Source: Vibrio sp. Y2-5 (GTDB lineage: Bacteria > Pseudomonadota > Gammaproteobacteria > Enterobacterales > Vibrionaceae). From it: a DNA stretch of 64,000 bases. The stretch spans positions 1 through 64,000 of the forward strand of contig NZ_JACVEG010000004.1 of NCBI RefSeq assembly GCF_014596725.1. The letters are read 5' to 3'. Below, in pieces: positions 43,246-52,149 of the stretch. Position 1 is the stretch's first letter, and each line of letters opens with the position of its first letter. Made by a program: the position numbers and the translations under genes. The notes beneath the pieces are model-generated. The model was not told where the DNA came from. It searched no databases and saw only the letters and a program-made list of their open reading frames with translations.

Positions 43246-43677
43246 ATGGATAAATTAACACCTATGACGTCTATGTACTTTGAGCAACTGCTTAGTATTG
43301 CAAGGCGTAAAAGCGTCATCGATACCACTAGTGATTGGTTTAACGGATCTCAGACATATCTGAACGAGATGCGAACTGAACTTGATGAAGTGTTGGAAGA
43401 AATCCCCCTTAACCGTCGTTGTTACCTAGAGCAGGAATTGGGGGATTTACTTTGGGACTATCTGAACCTCATTCTTGCATTAGAATCTGAGGCTGGGCTA
43501 CAACTAGAAAGTGTTCTTGAAAGAGCCTGCATCAAGTTCGAACAGAGAGTTAACGGGCTAGAAAATGGCTTTTCATGGAGCGACATCAAAGCCAGACAAA
43601 AGATTTCTTTAGCCGACGAACAGCAAAAATTGGAATTACAAAGCTGCGTACCGCCTTCCTGTCATTTAAATAAATAG
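43246..43677 (+). CDS. MazG-like nucleotide pyrophosphohydrolase
   Basis: A 143-residue helical protein with the acidic metal-binding pattern of all-alpha NTP pyrophosphohydrolases: EMRTELDEVLEEI (E45, E48, E51, E52) and EQELGDLLWDYLNLI (E64, D67). Enzymes of this fold break NTPs to NMP and pyrophosphate to clean the nucleotide pool. The ATG at 43246 has AGGG five bases upstream; an earlier ATG at 43231 is possible. A CVPPSC pair sits near the C-terminus. Confidence 0.8.
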   Translation: MDKLTPMTSMYFEQLLSIARRKSVIDTTSDWFNGSQTYLNEMRTELDEVLEEIPLNRRCYLEQELGDLLWDYLNLILALESEAGLQLESVLERACIKFEQRVNGLENGFSWSDIKARQKISLADEQQKLELQSCVPPSCHLNK

Positions 43678-43748
43678 CTGAATATAAAATCATCTCTGAG
43701 GTTTGTTATAGACCTCTTGTAAATTTTATATCGATAAAGGGTATATCT

Positions 43749-44216
43749 ATGTCTAAGCATGTCGCTAAAGTCTCGTGGTTTCGCCAGGATGACGAAGTGT
43801 TTCGCGACAACAAATACAGCCGCGCTCATGTGTGGGAATTTGACGGTGGTGTAACCGTTCCGGCTTCTCCATCACCAAGTGTTGTTCCTTTACCATATTC
43901 GGTGGAGGCTAATGTGGATCCAGAAGAAGCCTTTGTTGCCGCTTTATCGAGTTGTCATATGCTCGTATTTCTTTCCATTGCTGCCAAAAAGCGTTACGTC
44001 ATTGATGAGTATGTGGATGAAGCGGAAGGCGTACTCGAACTTAATGAACAGAATAAGGAATCGATGACCAAAGTGATTTTGCGCCCCAAAGTCACGTTTG
44101 TTGGAGAAAATGTACCTAGCAAAGAGGTTTTGGAGAAAATGCATCATCAGGCACACGACAACTGTTTTATAGCCAACTCAGTGAAAACAGAAGTCATTAC
44201 CCAAATAGTTTATTAA
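43749..44216 (+). CDS. OsmC-family peroxide-reducing protein
   Basis: A 155-residue OsmC/Ohr-fold protein. The two redox cysteines are C69 in AALSSCHML and C139 in AHDNCFIANSV, both at the places typical of the family. The OsmC-like branch with WEFDGGVTVPASPSP is seen in many proteobacteria. It would reduce organic hydroperoxides. AAAGGG precedes the ATG. The DJ-1/PfpI gene follows after nine bases, so they probably share a transcript and a stress role. Confidence 0.88.
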   Translation: MSKHVAKVSWFRQDDEVFRDNKYSRAHVWEFDGGVTVPASPSPSVVPLPYSVEANVDPEEAFVAALSSCHMLVFLSIAAKKRYVIDEYVDEAEGVLELNEQNKESMTKVILRPKVTFVGENVPSKEVLEKMHHQAHDNCFIANSVKTEVITQIVY

Positions 44217-44225
44217 GGAACGAGG

Positions 44226-44804
44226 ATGAACATAGGGATATACATTTACGATGATGCAGAAGTGTTGGATTTTTCTGGACCATTTGAAGTATTTAGCACA
44301 GCTAAGAGGCTAGCGAATACCGATTGGAACGTATTTTTGTTCGCAGAAAAAGCGCAATTGGTCAAAGCGCGAGGCGGGTTTGAAGTGAAGCCTAATTTCT
44401 CATTTGATACGGTTCCAAGCATAGATCTTCTTATCATCGTAGGTGGTGTTCACACTAAAGAATTGAAAAAGCCAATCGTTATCGAGTGGATTAAGCAGCA
44501 TGCAACAAAGTCCAAAATGGTTGCTTCAGTGTGTACTGGAGCATTCTTGTTGGCAAAAGCAAGCATAACAGACGATCATTCAGTCACAACGCACTGGCAA
44601 GATATCGCAGATTTAAGGCGAGATTTTCCAAAGTTAGATGTACAGGAGAATATACGTTGGGTGCAGCAGGGTAACAAGATTGCATCTGCGGGCATTTCCG
44701 CGGGCATCGATATGAGTTTGTTTTTGGTGTCTGAAATTGCGTCTATGGACTTAGCATTGAAGACTGCGAGACAAATGGAGTATGACTGGCAGAAAACCGC
44801 TTAG
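44226..44804 (+). CDS. DJ-1/PfpI-family protein
   Basis: A 192-residue protein of the DJ-1/PfpI superfamily, close to the group that includes isonitrile hydratase and the N-terminal domain of FtrA-type regulators. The nucleophile elbow is ASVCTGAFLLA with C103; the N-terminal YDDAEVLDFSGPFEVF carries the usual acidic residue. It has no AraC-type C-terminal domain. The substrate is unknown. It follows the OsmC gene closely; AAGGAACGAGG supplies the ribosome site. Confidence 0.87.
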   Translation: MNIGIYIYDDAEVLDFSGPFEVFSTAKRLANTDWNVFLFAEKAQLVKARGGFEVKPNFSFDTVPSIDLLIIVGGVHTKELKKPIVIEWIKQHATKSKMVASVCTGAFLLAKASITDDHSVTTHWQDIADLRRDFPKLDVQENIRWVQQGNKIASAGISAGIDMSLFLVSEIASMDLALKTARQMEYDWQKTA

Positions 44805-44839
44805 CCTTCTTGCTGATCTTCGGGCGAGAACAGGCTTAC

Positions 44840-44861
44840 GCTAAACGATATAGCGTTTAGC
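44840..44861. terminator. Hairpin between convergent DJ-1 and EAL genes
   Basis: GCTAAACG (44840-44847), loop ATATAG, CGTTTAGC (44854-44861). It covers the stop codon of the EAL gene and lies 36 bases past the DJ-1 gene. No T-tract, so it is a probable rather than proven terminator. Confidence 0.45.
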
Positions 44862-45663
44862 CACACGCGAGTTGTACTCTTGGCATAACGCGCTCAGGTG
44901 TGCCAAGAAAATAGCCTTGATACATATTGAGATTCAGCGCCTTCATCGCTTCAAACTGTTGTTCAGTTTCTATTCCTTCAACGACGGTTTTTGCATTGGC
45001 TTCTTGAGCTACTTTGATCGCATTAAGTAACGGTGCGGTATTACCATTCATATATTTATTAAGAAGGCCACGATCAAATTTGATGATATCAGGAGAGATA
45101 AGGTCAACTCGTTCAGAGTTTGATGCTTGTGAACCGTAGTCGTCAACAGCGATGTGAAAGCCGTAATTTGACAGTGCTTGAGTTGCTTCTTTGAGCAATT
45201 CGTCATCATCAGAGTGTTGTTCGACAATCTCCATGACTATTTGTGGACGTCTTAGATTTAGATCATTAATACGATGTGATAGTCGGAAAGAGAAGTTTTC
45301 ATTTTGCAGAAGATATTGGCTAACTGAAGGTAAAAGATTTAAAAATAGCCTGATATTTTTAAAAGGAGAATTAGCAAAATTTCTTACGTGAATCGCTCTG
45401 CTCAATAATTCAACGTTAATTTGATCGATTTGGTTATATTGATCAGAGTAAAAAAATAAATCTGGGCGGATTTGTCTGTGTCCGTTGGTATATATTCTGA
45501 CTAATGCTTCAACACCAACAATTCTCTTTTCCCTAGAAAATATCGGTTGGAATACACTACGTAGTGTCAAATTTTTATAATAGGCTACGTATTGTCCCGT
45601 GTTATCGGAACGAATGTGTTTTTCATATTGGCGAGTATTGATAAGAATCATAGAATTAGCCAT
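44857..45663 (-). CDS. EAL-domain c-di-GMP phosphodiesterase
   Basis: A 268-residue cytoplasmic protein made almost entirely of one EAL domain, with about 30 extra residues in front. The active site looks complete: Q39 in SVFQPIF, VEALVR with E52, FLNLLP, VMEIVEQ, the metal pair in VDDYG, FDRG after IIKFD with the lysine, VEGIE, and QGYFLGTP. It should hydrolyse c-di-GMP to pGpG and so favour motility over biofilm. There is no sensor domain and no GGDEF domain. It is a single gene. Confidence 0.9.
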   Translation of the reverse strand: MANSMILINTRQYEKHIRSDNTGQYVAYYKNLTLRSVFQPIFSREKRIVGVEALVRIYTNGHRQIRPDLFFYSDQYNQIDQINVELLSRAIHVRNFANSPFKNIRLFLNLLPSVSQYLLQNENFSFRLSHRINDLNLRRPQIVMEIVEQHSDDDELLKEATQALSNYGFHIAVDDYGSQASNSERVDLISPDIIKFDRGLLNKYMNGNTAPLLNAIKVAQEANAKTVVEGIETEQQFEAMKALNLNMYQGYFLGTPERVMPRVQLACG

Positions 45664-45996
45664 ATCCCAAAATAGTATTTAATTTACGCATCCATGCGTC
45701 AAATGGTATTGATTCACGTCATAGTATTGACGATATTCATATTCTGTCAATCATTAATGACGAGATCAAAAATAATGCATGATCTTAAATAAGATCAATT
45801 AATGATCGTTGAAAATCTCGCCGTTCAAGGATGAAATTTTTACTTTTCAGAATGCTATTTTTAATGTGGGAATGCCTAGTATTACCTAAATGTGTGACGG
45901 TTAATACCTAGACTGGGCAATTTTTGTGAAGATCTTAATTTCCCAAATTAAGCAAAATTATGATCGCAAATTAAATTAAAATTCGTTCATTTTCTT
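45664..45996. promoter_or_regulatory. AT-rich intergenic region with an 18-base dyad
   Basis: About 330 AT-rich bases upstream of the EAL gene and downstream of the lipase-like gene hold no credible gene. A dyad, TGATCTTAAATAAGATCA, lies at 45780-45797, some 117 bases upstream of the EAL start; it looks like an operator of unknown regulator. Other GATC-containing short repeats lie around it (45763, 45806). Confidence 0.35.
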
Positions 45997-46815
45997 TTAA
46001 CGATCGTCAAAAAAATCTTTATTTCGGATATAGCGACTCATTAAATGATATGAGAATGGCCTTATAGCCCATGAAACAATACTTTTCCCTAGTCTGAGTA
46101 ACGTTGGTGTATTTTCATACACTCTTTCATTATGTAACCACAATAATTTGCCTACATGCCAATAGTAAAATGGCAAAGGTGGTAAAAACGTCACGATATC
46201 TAGATCGCAACAGACTCGATATGTTTTATGTGAAAGAGAGTATTGTTTTTTAAATTGATAGCCACCAATCGCTGGTTGTCCAAACGTTACCACTCGTTTT
46301 ATTGATTTTGGATATTTCTTTTCAATTAAATCGGCTAGAACTGTCCCTATTGCGCCACCGGAAGAGTGACCGGTAAAGGTAATTTTCTTTCCCATATCAA
46401 TGAGAGGAACGATATAGCTTAACAATCGTTCGTAAACGGTGATACCTAACTTGTCGGTATTATAGCCCGGTCGGCTTTCTTGCAATATCAAGTATGAATA
46501 GCCCGCATGAATGGGGTAATTAGTGCAAAGTGTCTTAGGGGTAACTTGCCACATTCCCAGATTCAATAACCAATCCCAAAGTGAATGAGATCCTTTGATT
46601 ACAACGATGACTTCTTCGCTTTTCTTACTCCAGAGCACTCGCATCATGACTTTACCAAATCGGTTATAGACTATGCGCTGACCATTTGGGTCAAAACCGT
46701 AATTGGTCTGCTTGAATATTCTTGGATAAGCGAGATTACATAGCACTGCATATCTTTCGTACTGGTATCGCTTTAAACTTTTCACAATAAAATCAAAAGT
46801 TAGGTTTTGGTTCAC
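45997..46815 (-). CDS. Class 3 lipase-like alpha/beta hydrolase, no signal peptide
   Basis: A 272-residue protein of the lipase class 3 fold. The nucleophile elbow is FTGHSSGGAIGTVLADLI with S151; the acid is probably in CCDLDIVTFLPPLPF and the histidine in HNERVY or SYHLMSRY. VVIKGSHSLWDWLLNL is the oxyanion-side strand. It acts on ester bonds of lipids or small esters; no substrate is known. There is no signal peptide, so it may be cytoplasmic or leave by another route. The start is GTG at 46815 with no ribosome site that I can see, so the N-terminus is uncertain. Confidence 0.78.
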   Translation of the reverse strand: MNQNLTFDFIVKSLKRYQYERYAVLCNLAYPRIFKQTNYGFDPNGQRIVYNRFGKVMMRVLWSKKSEEVIVVIKGSHSLWDWLLNLGMWQVTPKTLCTNYPIHAGYSYLILQESRPGYNTDKLGITVYERLLSYIVPLIDMGKKITFTGHSSGGAIGTVLADLIEKKYPKSIKRVVTFGQPAIGGYQFKKQYSLSHKTYRVCCDLDIVTFLPPLPFYYWHVGKLLWLHNERVYENTPTLLRLGKSIVSWAIRPFSYHLMSRYIRNKDFFDDR

Positions 46816-46896
46816 TATGAGTCAGAAATATGTAGAAAAAGTGACAGTGTGAGAAATTTTGAAAAGATAGGGATGGGGTGGGTAAATGGGGACGTA

Positions 46897-47532
46897 TTAT
46901 CCCCACTGTAATACCGCGTAAAGTTGGATGTATTTTCTCACTAACTGCTGATTTTTTGAGTGTTTCAACGGATGTCCAAACTTAATGTAACAAGGGCTGA
47001 TTTGATATCGAGCTTCTAAAGCTTGAGTTAAAAGTGAATCGCTTTCATAAAGTGTTATGCCTTGTGCACTGTATTCGTCAATTTCGTCAGGTAATTGCCC
47101 AGTCCACCAATGGAGCAACTCACGGCTTTTCTGGCTTTTGCTTATCCAGTGATCGGTTAAAAGTATAAGAAGATCGTTTGGTTGAATGGCATAAGAATAT
47201 TCTTGTTTCCACTGAAAAATATCTCTCATCAATTTGTCTCTGCATGTTTTTCCTGCACTGACTAAATGATGAGTAAGAATCCAAACCGTCCCCATTTCAC
47301 AGGTGACACGGAAGTGATGAGGCATATCGGTATGATGAGTGGACTCGATAGAATCATAATCGCTGGTATGACCAAATTCCGTTAAGGTGCGAGACAAGCG
47401 GCGAGCGAAAGCCAAACCTAAATGGTGCTCACTCATACCCTTATTGTGAATAGTAGGATAATGCTTTTCACACAATCTCAAGCAGTCGGTTTGGAATTCA
47501 TTGACGCTTTGTGTGACTAAGTCCAATAACAA
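46897..47532 (-). CDS. Hypothetical protein
   Basis: A 211-residue soluble protein I do not recognise. It is rich in His, Trp and Tyr, with no signal peptide or membrane segment and no clear motif. Segments such as VWILTHHLVSAGKTCRDKLM and DLLILLTDHWISKSQKSREL look like a mixed alpha/beta fold. The start is TTG at 47532, supported by GGAGA nine bases upstream; another TTG lies at 47526. It precedes the lipase-like gene on the same strand with an 81-base gap. Confidence 0.6.
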   Translation of the reverse strand: MLLDLVTQSVNEFQTDCLRLCEKHYPTIHNKGMSEHHLGLAFARRLSRTLTEFGHTSDYDSIESTHHTDMPHHFRVTCEMGTVWILTHHLVSAGKTCRDKLMRDIFQWKQEYSYAIQPNDLLILLTDHWISKSQKSRELLHWWTGQLPDEIDEYSAQGITLYESDSLLTQALEARYQISPCYIKFGHPLKHSKNQQLVRKYIQLYAVLQWG

Positions 47533-47733
47533 TTACTTATTCTCCATAATTTAAGCTTAGTTAGATTATCACAGTTACATCTTCTCTCTAGTGATAAATG
47601 ATGGTTTTACATCACCAAAACTTGAAATTTATGTTTCTCGAATTCGCCAATTTCAAACAGTTGCAGCGGTGCCGTGAAAATGATGTCCCTTGATGGTTAT
47701 AATAAGCGCCTAATTTCATTTCGGGAGAAAGTA

Positions 47734-47982
47734 ATGAGTGATATTGAATTTACTCAACAACAGAAAGAGGGCTTAACTGAAGCGTTACAAAAATACTGTG
47801 CTGATGAATTGAATATTGAGATTGAGCAGTTTGACGCGTGGTTTTTGTTAGAGTTTGTTACAAATAAGATCGGCCCAGTTTATTACAATAAAGGCCTATC
47901 AGATGCTCAATCTGTTCTTGAAAGAAAGATGCTTGATATCGCAGACGAACTCTATCAGATTGAAAAAGATAGTGAATTTTAA
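47734..47982 (+). CDS. DUF2164 family protein
   Basis: An 82-residue protein matching DUF2164: FTQQQKEGLTEALQKYCADE at the start, FDAWFLLEFVTNKIGPVYYN in the middle and KGLSDAQSVLERKM at the end. The family has no known function. The frame is open to 47674, but GGGAGA just before ATG 47734 and the family start fix the N-terminus. It is a single gene. Confidence 0.85.
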   Translation: MSDIEFTQQQKEGLTEALQKYCADELNIEIEQFDAWFLLEFVTNKIGPVYYNKGLSDAQSVLERKMLDIADELYQIEKDSEF

Positions 47983-48153
47983 TCTCTAATCGAAGTTTGA
48001 TCTTTTAAAGTTATTCAATTTTTCTGAACAAGTTCTTCAATCTGTACGGCTAGCGGCAAGGTAAATATTGGTAAATACTCTGTTAACGCTATGTATCCGG
48101 TGATACCGTTTTATTGGATGATGGTATCAACAATAGTAATGAGAGAAGTAGGT

Positions 48154-48690
48154 ATGAGTTCCGAAGTTACACACTACAACATCGTTTCACGATTTATCCA
48201 CTGGATATCAGCGGTGGTTATTATTGGAATGTTCGCCGTCGGTCTCTGGATGACGGATCTTTCTTACTACAGTGCATGGTACACAACAGCGCCTCATTGG
48301 CACAAATCTATTGGATTGTTACTGGCCGGACTTACGATCTTTCGTGTTGTTTGGAAATGTGTAACGGTGTCTCCAATGATCGAAGGCTCATCACTAGAAA
48401 GATTAATGGCTAAAACAGCCCATTTATTTATCTATTTTGATCTGATCGTGCTGTTTGTGTCTGGGTACTTAATCTCAACCGAAGATGGCCGCGGTATCGA
48501 TGTGTTTAACTGGTTTACCGTACCGGGAGCGGGCGCTCTGTTTGAAGGGCAGGCTGACTTAGCAGGCTTAATACACCTCTATGCTGCCTGGACTTTAATC
48601 GCAGTAGCAGTGATACATGCATTCGCAGCATTTAAACACCACTTTATTAGTAAAGATAATACGCTACGCAAAATGATAGGAGTATCGTAA
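48154..48690 (+). CDS. Cytochrome b561 family protein (YceJ/CybB-like)
   Basis: A 178-residue inner-membrane cytochrome with four helices. The heme-ligand histidines are in SRFIHWISA (H16), PHWHKSIGLLLAGL, and the C-terminal VAVIHAFAAFKHHF. It passes electrons from ubiquinol to a periplasmic partner, possibly oxygen or the YceI-bound molecule. The next gene encodes YceI and overlaps its stop by one base, the same yceJ-yceI pairing as in E. coli. The ATG at 48154 fits the family N-terminus. Confidence 0.9.
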   Translation: MSSEVTHYNIVSRFIHWISAVVIIGMFAVGLWMTDLSYYSAWYTTAPHWHKSIGLLLAGLTIFRVVWKCVTVSPMIEGSSLERLMAKTAHLFIYFDLIVLFVSGYLISTEDGRGIDVFNWFTVPGAGALFEGQADLAGLIHLYAAWTLIAVAVIHAFAAFKHHFISKDNTLRKMIGVS

Positions 48691-49259
48691 TGAAGAAAAC
48701 GTTATTAGCAGTTGGATTAGCTGCAAGCATGATTGCATCGTTTGGTGCAAGCGCAGCGGATTATGTGATTGATTCAAATGGAGCACACGCTTCTATTAGT
48801 TTCAAAGTTAGCCATTTAGGGTATAGCTTTATTAAAGGTCGCTTTAATAAGTTCGATGGCGAATTCTCATTTGACCCAAAAAACATTAATGCATCTTCTG
48901 TCGAGGTGAATGTAGATACAACAAGTCTAGATTCAAACCATGCAGAACGTGACAAACATATCCGTAGTTCAGACTTCATCGATGCTGCAAAATTCAGCAC
49001 GGCTACGTTTAAGAGCACTAAAGTTATCGACAAAGGCGAAGGTAAGCTGGATGTAGTGGGTGACTTGACGTTACACGGTCACACTAAGAGCATTACTATT
49101 GATGCTGAGTTCATCGGTGCTGGTGAAGACCCGTGGGGCGGTGAAAGAGCTGGTTTCGAAGGTTCTACACGTCTTGAACTTAAAGACTTCGATATCGCTG
49201 TGATGGGGCCAGCAAGCTATGTAGATATGGAACTCTATATTGAAGGTATTAAGAAGTAA
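48690..49259 (+). CDS. yceI: YceI family periplasmic lipid-binding protein
   Basis: A 189-residue periplasmic lipocalin-like barrel. The signal peptide ends at FGASA. The mature protein starts DYVIDSNGAHASISFKVSHL and continues with the YceI landmarks DSNHAERDKHIRSSDFIDA, FKSTKVIDKGEG and GDLTLHGHTKSITIDAEF. YceI proteins bind long-chain isoprenoid compounds such as polyprenyl quinones and are induced by base in E. coli. It is translated with the cytochrome b561 gene (TAATG overlap) and ends in a strong terminator. Confidence 0.95.
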   Translation: MKKTLLAVGLAASMIASFGASAADYVIDSNGAHASISFKVSHLGYSFIKGRFNKFDGEFSFDPKNINASSVEVNVDTTSLDSNHAERDKHIRSSDFIDAAKFSTATFKSTKVIDKGEGKLDVVGDLTLHGHTKSITIDAEFIGAGEDPWGGERAGFEGSTRLELKDFDIAVMGPASYVDMELYIEGIKK

Positions 49260-49279
49260 TTTGTTGTTCTGATTGAATG

Positions 49280-49310
49280 AAGCCCCTGCATGCAGGGGCT
49301 TTGTTTTTTT
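49280..49310 (+). terminator. Terminator after yceI
   Basis: AAGCCCCTGCATGCAGGGGCTT (49280-49301) is a perfect palindrome of eleven pairs, followed by TTGTTTTTTT. It lies 20 bases past the yceI stop. Confidence 0.92.
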
Positions 49311-49342
49311 GCCAACTGTTGTTTTTGTTTATTTATATGCTG

Positions 49343-50794
49343 TTATGCACGTTCTAACTGCTGTTCTTCAACTACTGTTAAACGTTCTCCATAGATGGGG
49401 CGAAGAGCTTGCAATACGTGGTGACGATCGACCATGCCAACCAAATATCCGTTATCTAAAACAGGAAGTTGATGAGGTTTTTGAACTTTCATGCTCTTGG
49501 CTCTTTCTTCAACCGACAACGTACTGAAGCGAGTCGCAATTCCCATACTTGTCGTTGGATAGAGTTGTTCTCTGTCTATGCAAAGAAACTCTGCAACATC
49601 AACCAATTTGTCATTTACATCAATGGCGATAACATCACGTGACATCAGGTCAACCACTTTTTGATCTTTGGCTGGAATGTAGTTCTGGCACCAAAGTTCA
49701 ACCATGACATCATGAGCAGAAAAAATACCCACTAGACGATTATCACTATTAACAACAGCAGCCACGTTCACTCGATTATCTAGCAACATATCGATAGCAG
49801 ATTGAACCGGAGTATCGGCACTGATAGTTAAAGGATTTGGGTCCATAATATCTTTCATAGTAATGGTACTTTTCATAGCTGTTTCCTTACCTGACGAAAT
49901 TGGTGTTGTTTGCGTTATTGATGAAATTTGGGCCGAGATGAGTTTTGGTCGGCTGTATATAGACCAGTTTGCTAGCCCCACTAATACTGCGCCTCCAACG
50001 ATATTCCCAAGAGTGACGGGGATTAAGTTGGCAGTAATAAAATGCAGTATGTTGAGGTCTGAGTAGGCTGAAGCACTAACACCGACTTGTTGCCAAAATG
50101 AATCTGGAGCAAAGCTATGTATCACTATGCCAAGGGGAACCATAAACATGTTGGCAACACAGTGTTCAAAGCCGCTTGATACAAACATAGCGACAGGCAT
50201 AACTGTCATAGCAGCTTTGGTCATAGCGTTTGCAGAACTGAAGGTTAGCCATATAGCTAGGCAAACCAATAAATTACACAAAACACCTAGAGAAAAAGCT
50301 TCTAGTTTTGTGTGGTGCAATTTGTGTTGGGCAATATTTAGGGCGTTCAAACCCCATTGACCATGATCCAGTTGGTATAGGCTCGCTGCTGAAACTAATA
50401 ACAGCAAAAACATTGCACCTATAAAGTTCCCAATGTAGACCTTTCCCCAAACGGTTAGCATTTTGCTAAAGCTAATTTGTCTGTTGGCCCAAGATATGCT
50501 GGACAACACAGAGCTGGTAAACAGCTCACCACCGCAGATAACAATGAGTATTAACCCCATGCTAAATGCTAAGCCACCAACAAAACGGTTAAGCCCCCAT
50601 TCAGCGTTAGCATTTCCTGTGGTCACCGTGATGTAAAACAAGAATGCCAGCCCTATAAAAGCCCCCGCCATGATGGCTAGGCTGATCGTCATTCCGCTTG
50701 ATTTTTGAGCTTTGCTTAATGCGAACTTTTCAGCTTCTGCCATCATTTCTTTTGGCGAAAAATAATGTTGATTGTAAGACTCAGTTGATGCCAT
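49343..50794 (-). CDS. FocA-type formate/nitrite transporter fused to a CBS-domain pair
   Basis: A 483-residue protein. Residues 1-285 are a formate/nitrite transporter (FNT) pore with six membrane helices and the family segments GGLAFSMGLILIVICGGELF, VYIGNFIGAMF and SSGFEHCVANMFMVP. After a linker, residues 311-480 form two CBS domains (MKDIMDPNPLTISADTPVQS, VVDLMSRDVIAIDVNDKLVD, HQLPVLDNGYLVGMVDRHHV), which usually bind adenine nucleotides. E. coli FocA stops at 285 residues, so the CBS part may gate transport by energy state. An internal start (M307) with its own ribosome site is noted separately. GGGAGA precedes the ATG at 50794. Divergent from a LysR gene. Confidence 0.9.
   Translation of the reverse strand: MASTESYNQHYFSPKEMMAEAEKFALSKAQKSSGMTISLAIMAGAFIGLAFLFYITVTTGNANAEWGLNRFVGGLAFSMGLILIVICGGELFTSSVLSSISWANRQISFSKMLTVWGKVYIGNFIGAMFLLLLVSAASLYQLDHGQWGLNALNIAQHKLHHTKLEAFSLGVLCNLLVCLAIWLTFSSANAMTKAAMTVMPVAMFVSSGFEHCVANMFMVPLGIVIHSFAPDSFWQQVGVSASAYSDLNILHFITANLIPVTLGNIVGGAVLVGLANWSIYSRPKLISAQISSITQTTPISSGKETAMKSTITMKDIMDPNPLTISADTPVQSAIDMLLDNRVNVAAVVNSDNRLVGIFSAHDVMVELWCQNYIPAKDQKVVDLMSRDVIAIDVNDKLVDVAEFLCIDREQLYPTTSMGIATRFSTLSVEERAKSMKVQKPHQLPVLDNGYLVGMVDRHHVLQALRPIYGERLTVVEEQQLERA
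49874..49888 (-). promoter_or_regulatory. Embedded ribosome site and ATG for a free CBS protein
   Basis: Inside the focA-CBS gene the minus strand reads AAGGAA (49888-49883), six bases, then ATG (49876-49874) in frame at M307, exactly at the join of transporter and CBS domains. Translation from here would give a 177-residue CBS-pair protein. The match to the ribosome site is as good as that of many separate genes in the window. Confidence 0.5.
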
Positions 50795-51012
50795 GTCTGG
50801 TCTCCCAATAGATATCCATCGTAATCTCCTTATTAGAAAACAACACCTTATGTGCTGATTCGTTACTAGGTTAACGGTCTGAGTTTCAGTAAGTAAAATT
50901 GATAATATTAAAAGCCCCTATCAATTATGTTGATATGCTGTGTTTAGTCGGTAGAATGCAACCGTATGCTCATAGATGAGCAAGAGGAATTAAGTAAAGG
51001 AGAATAGGTGCG

Positions 51013-51918
51013 ATGAGATATTCACTGAAGCAGTTGGCTGTATTTGATGCTATTGCTGATGCTGGTAGTGTCAGTGTTGCTGCAGAAAAGCTGGCGTTAA
51101 CTCAATCGGCAACAAGTATGTCATTAGCACAATTAGAAAAAATGCTTGGCCGCCCTCTGTTTGAGCGTCAAGGTAAACAAATGGCCTTAACGCATTGGGG
51201 CATGTGGCTTCGACCAAAGGCAAAGCGTTTATTGCAAGATGCTCAGCAAATTGAAATGGGCTTTTACGATCAGCAGCTAGTCAGTGGAGAAATTTCTATC
51301 GGGGCTAGTCAAACGCCCGCTGAGCACTTGGTGCCAGATCTCATCAGCATTATTGATAACGACTTCCCAGAGATCCGAATTGACCTGAGTGTAAAAAGTA
51401 CTCAAGCCGTTATTGAAGGTGTGCTGGATTATAAGTTTGATCTAGGCATCATTGAAGGCCGCAGCGATGACAACCGTATCCATCAGGAAGAGTGGTGTAG
51501 AGATCATTTGACCGTCATTGCTTCTTCGCATCATCCTTTCGCAAAACGTTCCACAGTCAGTCTCGCTCAGCTAGAACAGGCTAAGTGGGTTCTACGGGAA
51601 AGAGGTTCGGGCACTAGAAAAACTTTTGATAGTTCTATTCATCATTTGGTGGAAGATCTGGATGTGTGGCGAGAGTACGAACATGTACCTGTTATCCGCA
51701 GTCTTGTGGCCAATGGTCCTTATCTCACTTGCTTGCCGTATTTGGATGTAGAACGTTACATTGAAATGGGAAAACTAGTCGCATTGAATGTGCCCGAGCT
51801 AAATATGGGGCGAACTTTGTCTTTTATATGGCGAGCGGATATGGCGGAAAACCCATTGGCAGAATGCATTATGCGAGAAGGATTCCGAATGATGAAAGGT
51901 CGTTCGCTTTTCCTATAA
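51013..51918 (+). CDS. LysR-family transcriptional regulator
   Basis: A 301-residue regulator. The N-terminal winged helix is LKQLAVFDAIADAGSVSVAA, EKLALTQSATSMSLAQLE, and the effector domain starts at GEISIGASQTPAEHLVP. It belongs to the branch close to YeiE/CbbR-like proteins. It is divergent from the focA-CBS gene across 218 bases, the usual arrangement for a LysR regulator and its target, so it may control that transporter. AAGGAG lies a little far (ten bases) from the ATG. Confidence 0.88.
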   Translation: MRYSLKQLAVFDAIADAGSVSVAAEKLALTQSATSMSLAQLEKMLGRPLFERQGKQMALTHWGMWLRPKAKRLLQDAQQIEMGFYDQQLVSGEISIGASQTPAEHLVPDLISIIDNDFPEIRIDLSVKSTQAVIEGVLDYKFDLGIIEGRSDDNRIHQEEWCRDHLTVIASSHHPFAKRSTVSLAQLEQAKWVLRERGSGTRKTFDSSIHHLVEDLDVWREYEHVPVIRSLVANGPYLTCLPYLDVERYIEMGKLVALNVPELNMGRTLSFIWRADMAENPLAECIMREGFRMMKGRSLFL

Positions 51919-51927
51919 ATTCCTTTA

Positions 51928-51942
51928 AGGGGCAGTGCCCCT
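51928..51942 (+). terminator. Short hairpin after the LysR gene
   Basis: AGGGGC, loop AGT, GCCCCT, ten bases past the stop. The stem is strong but no T-tract follows, so it is only a possible terminator. Confidence 0.35.
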
Positions 51943-52149
51943 GTCTCGTCAAGTCAACCAGTAAGCCACTAAATTAATTATTACGATTTATGTTGTTTTA
52001 TCGCTTACGTCACTAAAACAATGCAACGACAATATTGTATTCATTATTAATGTGATTAACATCTCTTTATGGTGGATAAACTCCCTTTACTATCTGTGCT
52101 TAATTCAATGATGCGGATCTTAAGCAGAAACCGCTTTCTAGAGGGTATG

